Assembly (NCBI GenBank): GCA_046153915.1
Contig: JBJXFC010000179.1
Span: 1 to 11,344 of the forward strand
Origin: JANNVZ01 sp046153915
Lineage (GTDB): Bacteria > Bacteroidota > Bacteroidia > Flavobacteriales_D > Sanyastnellaceae
Length of the DNA stretch: 11,344 bases
Direction: 5' to 3'
The translations under genes and the position numbers were made by a program. The notes under the pieces are model-generated. The model had not been told where the DNA came from and ran no database searches. It saw only the letters and a list, made by a program, of their open reading frames with translations. Below are positions 7,138-11,344 of the stretch, piece by piece. Numbering within the stretch: position 1 is the stretch's first letter; the number at the start of each line of letters is the position of its first letter.

Positions 7138-9105
7138 ATGAAAAAGTTTTTATTCCTGTCTTTATTTATCGTTCAGGTGTCTGCACTGCTTGCACAGGTT
7201 CCGCAGGCTATGACGGGACAGATGGTTGTCAGAAATGCGGACGGAAACCTTATTCAAAACAGCAATGTTGGATTAAAAATTTCTATTCGACAGGGATCGG
7301 AGAATGGCACAGATGTGTCTGTTTCCAGTCAGCTTGGCCCAACAAATGCGAATGGACTTCTTACATATTCCATCCCTGCAAGCACAATTATTTCGGGAGA
7401 TTTTACGTCTATTGACTGGTCCAACGGCCCTTATTTTCTGATAACAGAAGTTGATCCTGCGGGAGGAACTGATTATACCATCATTGCATCAAGTCAGATG
7501 TTGAGTGTACCTTTTGCACTTTATGCAGCAAACGGAGGTGTGCCCGGACCACAAGGCCCCCAAGGAGTTCAGGGACCACCGGGAGAAACCGGCCCGCAAG
7601 GAACACCGGGATCTACTGGAGATGTCGGGCCACAGGGCGAACCGGGTGCACAAGGGCCGCAAGGCGAAGCTGGTATTGGATTAGTAAATAACGGCCTTTG
7701 GATTACTGGCACCAATTACGAACCTGGCGATTATGTTTTTGCCCCATCTACTCAGGATCCGGATGTGAATTCGCTCTGGATTGTACAGTCAGAAACTGCT
7801 TTTTTCTCTGCACTTCAACCCTCAGAAGATACTGCAAACTGGATCGAGCTTGAAGCGCCAACAGGACCTCAGGGTCCTCAGGGCCCGATGGGTGCGTCAG
7901 GCCAGGCTGGAACCACTGGTGCTCAGGGACCACAAGGTGAGGCTGGTGCTCAGGGAATTGCTGGCCCTCAAGGTCCTCAAGGTCCTCAAGGCGAAGCAGG
8001 TAGTACGGGTGCCATTGGTCCGCAAGGCGAAACGGGCTTACAGGGAATTCAGGGTCTTCAAGGTATTGCTGGGCCTTCCGGGCCACAAGGTCCCGAGGGT
8101 ACGCAAGGCGAACAGGGAGTTGCGGGCATCGGTTTGGTGAACAATGGCAATTGGGTTTCAGGCACGACCTATGACCCGGGAGATTATGTATTCGCTCCGT
8201 CTACGCTTAATCCTAATGTTAATTCGCTCTGGATTGTTGAGTCTGCCAATCCATTTGTTTCATCAATAACGCCTTCAGATGACGATGTTAATTGGGTGGA
8301 ATTTGAAGCACCCGCTGGTCCGCAAGGTGCTACAGGTCCACAGGGTCCAATTGGATTGACGGGAGCGACTGGTGCCCAGGGATCAATTGGAAATACCGGA
8401 GCCATGGGTCCGCAAGGTCCTGCGGGTAATACCGGTGCTACAGGCGCCGCGGGTTCACAAGGACCAATAGGTCTTACAGGAGCAACCGGCGCTCAGGGTC
8501 CAATAGGCAATACCGGAGCAACTGGTCCGCAAGGTCCGATAGGTAATACTGGCGCAACGGGTGCTACCGGTTCCACTGGTGCTCAAGGACCAATAGGTCT
8601 TACAGGAGCAACTGGTCCGCAAGGTCCTGCCGGTTCTAGCGGTGCTGCAGGAGCAACGGGCCCACAAGGCCCAATAGGTAATACTGGTTCTGCTGGTGCA
8701 ACAGGCGCAACTGGTCCGCAAGGTCCCGCTGGTCCGACGGGTGCTACCGGTGCCACTGGAGCAACCGGAGCGACGGGCAGTGTTGTCGCTACATTTAATC
8801 TTACAGGCAATGGAAGCAACTACCTTTTTGGAAGTGCAGCGGACTTTAATGCATCGCCTTTTAATGCTGACCCCACAATTTACCTGATGCGCGGACTAAC
8901 ATATCAATTTGTGGTTAATGCCAGTGGACATCCTTTTAGAATTGCGACTTCCAATGGCGGTCCGCAATACAATGTGGGTGTATCTTCGAATGATGTGGCT
9001 GTTGGCACAATTACATTCAAAGTCCCACACGATGCCCCGGCGAATTTGTACTACTACTGCACTGTGCACGCTTCAATGAATGGTGTATTTGTTATAGCAC
9101 CATAA
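7138..9105 (+). CDS. Secreted collagen-like protein with C-terminal cupredoxin-like domain (655 aa)
   Basis: The start is supported by a clear signal peptide at residues 1-19 (MKKFLFLSLFIVQVSALLA, then Q). Residues 20-133 form the Bacteroidota secreted N-terminal domain often found before collagen or adhesin regions (MVVRNADGNLIQNSNVGLKI; IDWSNGPYFLITEVD; LSVPFALYA). Gly-X-Y triplets follow in three blocks: 137-178 (14 triplets), 243-329 (29) and 394-546 (51, uninterrupted). Two homologous Trp-rich modules, about 179-241 and 330-392, separate the blocks. Residues 548-655 resemble a small cupredoxin, with H598 in GHPFRI and C641, H644 and M647 in YYYCTVHASMNG, the order expected for type 1 copper ligands. 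It has no T9SS tail, unlike its neighbours, so it probably uses Sec export plus another anchoring or release route. Likely role: trimeric fibrous surface or extracellular protein, for adhesion or a stalk; copper binding is inferred. Such head-plus-collagen architectures also occur in phage tail fibres, but no phage genes are visible here. It is monocistronic and convergent with the next gene. Confidence 0.93.
   Translation: MKKFLFLSLFIVQVSALLAQVPQAMTGQMVVRNADGNLIQNSNVGLKISIRQGSENGTDVSVSSQLGPTNANGLLTYSIPASTIISGDFTSIDWSNGPYFLITEVDPAGGTDYTIIASSQMLSVPFALYAANGGVPGPQGPQGVQGPPGETGPQGTPGSTGDVGPQGEPGAQGPQGEAGIGLVNNGLWITGTNYEPGDYVFAPSTQDPDVNSLWIVQSETAFFSALQPSEDTANWIELEAPTGPQGPQGPMGASGQAGTTGAQGPQGEAGAQGIAGPQGPQGPQGEAGSTGAIGPQGETGLQGIQGLQGIAGPSGPQGPEGTQGEQGVAGIGLVNNGNWVSGTTYDPGDYVFAPSTLNPNVNSLWIVESANPFVSSITPSDDDVNWVEFEAPAGPQGATGPQGPIGLTGATGAQGSIGNTGAMGPQGPAGNTGATGAAGSQGPIGLTGATGAQGPIGNTGATGPQGPIGNTGATGATGSTGAQGPIGLTGATGPQGPAGSSGAAGATGPQGPIGNTGSAGATGATGPQGPAGPTGATGATGATGATGSVVATFNLTGNGSNYLFGSAADFNASPFNADPTIYLMRGLTYQFVVNASGHPFRIATSNGGPQYNVGVSSNDVAVGTITFKVPHDAPANLYYYCTVHASMNGVFVIAP
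7546..8775 (+). repeat. Gly-X-Y collagen coding repeat array in three blocks
   Basis: A nine-base periodicity (Gly codon every third codon) covers the three collagen blocks, interrupted at about 7672-7863 and 8125-8316 by the two non-collagen modules. In the third block (8317-8775) higher-order units recur with near-identical codons. The protein unit GPIGLTGATGAQG or a close variant appears near 8347, 8461 and 8587, and GPIGNTGAT or a close variant near 8500, 8533 and 8670. Such DNA is prone to slippage or recombination that changes the number of triplets. Confidence 0.85.
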
Positions 9106-9137
9106 TTCAGGCTTCTTTATGAAAAATATTCGAAGGA

Positions 9138-9614
9138 TTAATTTTTCAAAACCTTGAAGGTTTTAACGAGGCGATCGCCATCCATAATTTTTAGAAAGTA
9201 GGTTCCGGCAGCCAGACAATCAGTGTCAATGTCGGTTATTGATGCCAGTATCCCCTGGTATTCGATCAATTGCCCATTGATGTCGTACAATTGATAGGAC
9301 AATTCTGCGCTCAATTGGTTTTGAATATTCAACTTGATTTCATCCAGGGTTGGATTTGGATACACGGAAATGGCATAGTTCGACAATGTGGCGACCATGT
9401 CAACTTCCGAAATTTCGTAAGGCTGCTGAACGCCTTCTGCAGACGAACCACTAGAGCTCGTTGAGGTGATATAAGTTATTTGTCCGGCAGAAAAGCTGAC
9501 GGATCCGCCCGTGCCCACGGCATCGCCACCCAAACAAACGAGGGCCTGTTGTGAATAAGCACTAGTTGTGGTGACAACAACCAGGAAAAGCAATAATGTT
9601 CTTTTGTTCAGCAT
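9138..9614 (-). CDS. Small secreted T9SS type A sorting-domain protein (158 aa)
   Basis: A signal peptide spans residues 1-21 (MLNKRTLLLFLVVVTTTSAYS, with QQ following). A short Gly/Ser-rich body of about 55 residues follows (CLGGDAVGTGGSVSFSAGQI, then GVQQPYEI). This pattern, with a GGdaxGxGGsvsfsxGQ core and GVQQPYEI end, is one I recognise as common in small secreted proteins of Bacteroidota; its function is unknown. Residues from about 82 to 158 are a T9SS type A C-terminal domain (ISVYPNPTLDEI, YQLYDINGQLI, CLAAGTYFLKI, KTFKVLKN), which would direct outer-membrane translocation and surface attachment or release. Its length suits the family, so it looks intact. It ends 32 bp from the stop of the collagen gene in convergent orientation. 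A TACATTTG element just upstream suggests its own promoter. Confidence 0.9.
   Translation of the reverse strand: MLNKRTLLLFLVVVTTTSAYSQQALVCLGGDAVGTGGSVSFSAGQITYITSTSSSGSSAEGVQQPYEISEVDMVATLSNYAISVYPNPTLDEIKLNIQNQLSAELSYQLYDINGQLIEYQGILASITDIDTDCLAAGTYFLKIMDGDRLVKTFKVLKN
9148..9164. terminator. Possible bidirectional terminator hairpin between convergent genes
   Basis: A symmetric sequence AAAACC-TTGAA-GGTTTT (6-bp stem, 5-base loop) lies in the last codons of the minus-strand gene, just beyond the stop of the collagen gene at 9105. It is AT-rich and weak, and has no separate long T run on either side. It may only reflect the codons for KTFKVLKN. Confidence 0.25.
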
Positions 9615-9625
9615 TGTATGGATGT

Positions 9626-9633
9626 CAAATGTA
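9626..9633 (-). promoter_or_regulatory. Candidate Bacteroidota -7 promoter element (TACATTTG)
   Basis: On the minus strand TACATTTG matches the Bacteroidota -7 consensus TAnnTTTG exactly and ends 11 bases before the ATG at 9614. No TTG -33 element sits at the usual 19-21 base spacing, and the implied leader would be only about five bases. The call is therefore tentative. Confidence 0.35.
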
Positions 9634-9768
9634 ACGAGAATTCAGTTTCAGCGGATTACTTTTACAATCGATTTTTTCTTAGGCGTGCAAGGCTACCATC
9701 GGAGTGAACCTGAATTCCGAATTAAATCATCGATAATCCCAGAGTGTTGTTTTGTCCTGGTTCCTCTC

Positions 9769-11184
9769 TTAGTTTACCACCAATTTGCCTTGTTGTAAAA
9801 GGCCATAGTGGGTGCGAATTCGGTATGTGTACAGTCCGCTGGCAAGAGCTGTTATATTCAATGAAACGAAACTATTCATGGACTGACTCATGATCATTCG
9901 ACCACTCAAATCAAATATCAAAATGTCAGCTTTCTCGCCGGAATGAATTTGAATATTCAAAATGCTATGTGTGGGATTTGGAAACACGTCAATGCTATTT
10001 TCCGAAACAGCTTCAATGCCCACCGAACAATCATACGTTGTGTTATCATACGCAAACGAATCCACAAAATTGGGCAGTCCGTAACTGGCGTTACTGTTAC
10101 CAAGGGAAAGTCCATTGAGTTCATAATTGCAGTTAACCCCGGCTTCGTTGGGACTGTTGATTACACTGAGATAAGGAGCGCCGTATTGGGTGATATAGAT
10201 CTTGCCATCGGAGCCCAGTTGCATGCCATAATCTACAGATGGGTCATTTTCGTTGATAATGGTTTTAGAATTGCGAATGGCTTCGGGATCGCCGCCGCCT
10301 GCGCTGAGGTCGTATTGGATGGTTTTAATATTCCAGGTGAAATACAATTTGCTGTTGTCGGACGAAAATGAAACACCGTAAGCATCGTAATTCAAATCAT
10401 CTGTTGTGTGGAGATTGATGAAATTGGAAAGCTCTCCTGTTGTTGCATTAAAATCGAAAACTTCGCGCAAAGCACCGCCATTGGCGCTTCCCAGTGCAAT
10501 TTTGCTGCCGTCAGGAGAGGCTTTCATATACCCAATGGCCGAAACGGGTTGCGGTGAAGTGGTGGTATGCAATGAGCCAATCTGCGTGATGATGGGTTCA
10601 GCAATTCCCAATGATGTGACGAGATAAGCATAAAACATATCGGTATTAAATGGATGAACAATCACCCAATAATCAATTCCATTGGCGTGTTTGATGCCGG
10701 TCATTTTTTCGCCCGCATTTTCCAAAAGGAAGAGGTTTTTTTCTCCATTCTTAATTCCGCCCAGACCTTCATCCATGCACATATCCACGATGGAATAGTT
10801 GAGTCCGTTGGCGAGGTTGTTGTTAAAATCGTCAAGAGTAAAAAGGTAAAACAAACGTTCATTGCCGGGTTTGGGAATGATCAACGATGACTGTGTGGAT
10901 GAATAGGTTCCGAGCAACCCATCTCCGTTGTACATGATTTCATGGTTGCTGTTCCAGGCGGTTTCTCCATTGGAGTAGAACAGAAGTGACCCGGTATTGT
11001 CGCACATTACGGCGGTTCCTTCTGCGTGACCATTGGTCAAATAGGTTTCTCCGTCGTTTAATACAACGGGCGTTCCATTGTTAAATTCCAACCCGGCGTG
11101 ATCTCCGAAATACCAGATATTGGCCTGATTCTGACTCTGTGAAACAAAGGGCAGTAGAAGAAGGAGGAAGTAGATTTTTTTCAT
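9769..11184 (-). CDS. Secreted beta-propeller-like protein with T9SS type A sorting domain (471 aa)
   Basis: I place the start at the ATG at 11182-11184 because MKKIYFLLLLLPFVSQS is a signal peptide. The in-frame ATG at 11209-11211 would add nine polar residues before it and overlap the upstream gene. The mature protein begins QNQANIWYFGDHAGLEF, the signature of a frequent Bacteroidota secreted family, continued by GSLLFYSNGETAWN, STQSSLIIPKPGN and GIDYWVIVHPFN. Propeller-like blades are visible at SPDGSKIALGS, SSDNSKLYFTWN and GSDGKIYITQYG. Residues from about 399 to 471 are the T9SS C-terminal domain (FPNPTHSILNI, IFDLSGRMI, ITALASGLYTYRI, GKLVVN). The protein is expected to cross the inner membrane by Sec and the outer membrane by T9SS, with its tail removed; ligand and role are unknown. 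Its start is 11 bp from the stop of the upstream partial gene, so the two are probably one operon. The pseudogene at 6294-6980 is a broken copy of its 3' half. Confidence 0.92.
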   Translation of the reverse strand: MKKIYFLLLLLPFVSQSQNQANIWYFGDHAGLEFNNGTPVVLNDGETYLTNGHAEGTAVMCDNTGSLLFYSNGETAWNSNHEIMYNGDGLLGTYSSTQSSLIIPKPGNERLFYLFTLDDFNNNLANGLNYSIVDMCMDEGLGGIKNGEKNLFLLENAGEKMTGIKHANGIDYWVIVHPFNTDMFYAYLVTSLGIAEPIITQIGSLHTTTSPQPVSAIGYMKASPDGSKIALGSANGGALREVFDFNATTGELSNFINLHTTDDLNYDAYGVSFSSDNSKLYFTWNIKTIQYDLSAGGGDPEAIRNSKTIINENDPSVDYGMQLGSDGKIYITQYGAPYLSVINSPNEAGVNCNYELNGLSLGNSNASYGLPNFVDSFAYDNTTYDCSVGIEAVSENSIDVFPNPTHSILNIQIHSGEKADILIFDLSGRMIMSQSMNSFVSLNITALASGLYTYRIRTHYGLLQQGKLVVN

Positions 11185-11195
11185 GGCAAGGTGTA

Positions 11196-11344
11196 TTAAT
11201 GAACCATCCATTTGGTAGTTTGAACGGGTTTACCTGTCTCGGCAATTTCGATGAGATACATTCCGGAGGCAAACTGCTCCGCTTCTATCTGAAAGGAAGT
11301 GCCCCGAAGGTTGTTGTGTTGAAAGACGATCTGTCCGGCAAGAT
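11196..11344 (-). CDS. C-terminal end of a protein with a T9SS-like sorting tail (5' end beyond window)
   Basis: The minus frame ending at TAA (11196-11198) reads LAGQIVFQHNNLRGT, then FASGMYLIEIAETGKP, then KWMVH. The pattern (G-x-I/V near the start, xxFASGMYLIEI, and a short basic strand at the very end) is the usual last half of a T9SS type A sorting domain. Only 49 codons are inside the window, so the cargo domain is unknown. It lies 11 bp upstream of the propeller gene on the same strand, which suggests a shared transcript of two T9SS cargo genes. Confidence 0.75.
   Translation of the reverse strand, partial: LAGQIVFQHNNLRGTSFQIEAEQFASGMYLIEIAETGKPVQTTKWMVH

Noticed and set aside
7546..8775. 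CRISPR or tandem non-coding repeat array
   Set aside because: The periodicity is exactly codon-framed Gly-X-Y within a full-length secreted protein.
7748..8819. Several open frames on both strands inside the collagen gene
   Set aside because: They are products of the nine-base Gly-X-Y periodicity (for example APVAPVGP repeats on the minus strand) and have no features of their own.

Overview
The window looks like a chromosomal segment of a member of the Bacteroidota, probably a Flavobacteriales- or Saprospiria-like environmental bacterium. The main evidence is four C-terminal tails of the type IX secretion system (T9SS) type A sorting-domain kind, one of them in a pseudogene. Other evidence is the WYFG beta-propeller cargo family, a typical Bacteroidota secreted N-terminal domain in front of a collagen-like region, one exact TAnnTTTG -7 element, and starts without clear Shine-Dalgarno sequences.

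Layout. (1) 1-5295, minus: one uninterrupted reading frame of 1765 codons that runs off the left edge. It encodes a giant, apparently cytoplasmic protein of a family I know only as large hypothetical proteins; by memory of its motifs I tentatively link it to contractile-injection-system (phage-tail-like) loci. (2) 5296-6293: about 1 kb without a convincing gene. (3) 6294 to about 6980, minus: a decayed 3' fragment of a secreted beta-propeller/T9SS gene. It carries two in-frame stop codons and a probable frameshift, and is a paralogue of the intact gene at 9769-11184. (4) 7138-9105, plus: a 655-residue secreted collagen-like protein. Its 94 Gly-X-Y triplets lie in three blocks separated by two homologous Trp-rich modules, and it ends in a cupredoxin-like domain that keeps a full His-Cys-His-Met ligand set. 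(5) 9138-9614, minus: a small T9SS cargo protein, convergent with the collagen gene. (6) 9769-11184, minus: the intact beta-propeller T9SS cargo protein. (7) 11196-11344, minus: the last 49 codons of another protein with a T9SS-like C-terminal tail, 11 bp upstream of gene 6 and probably co-transcribed with it.

How the parts relate. Everything right of 6294 is cell-surface or secreted material: T9SS cargo, a dead cargo copy, and a fibrous collagen-like adhesin or stalk candidate without a T9SS tail. The left half is a single intracellular giant whose partners, if it belongs to an injection-system locus, would lie beyond coordinate 1. No tRNA, rRNA, CRISPR array or transposase gene was seen.
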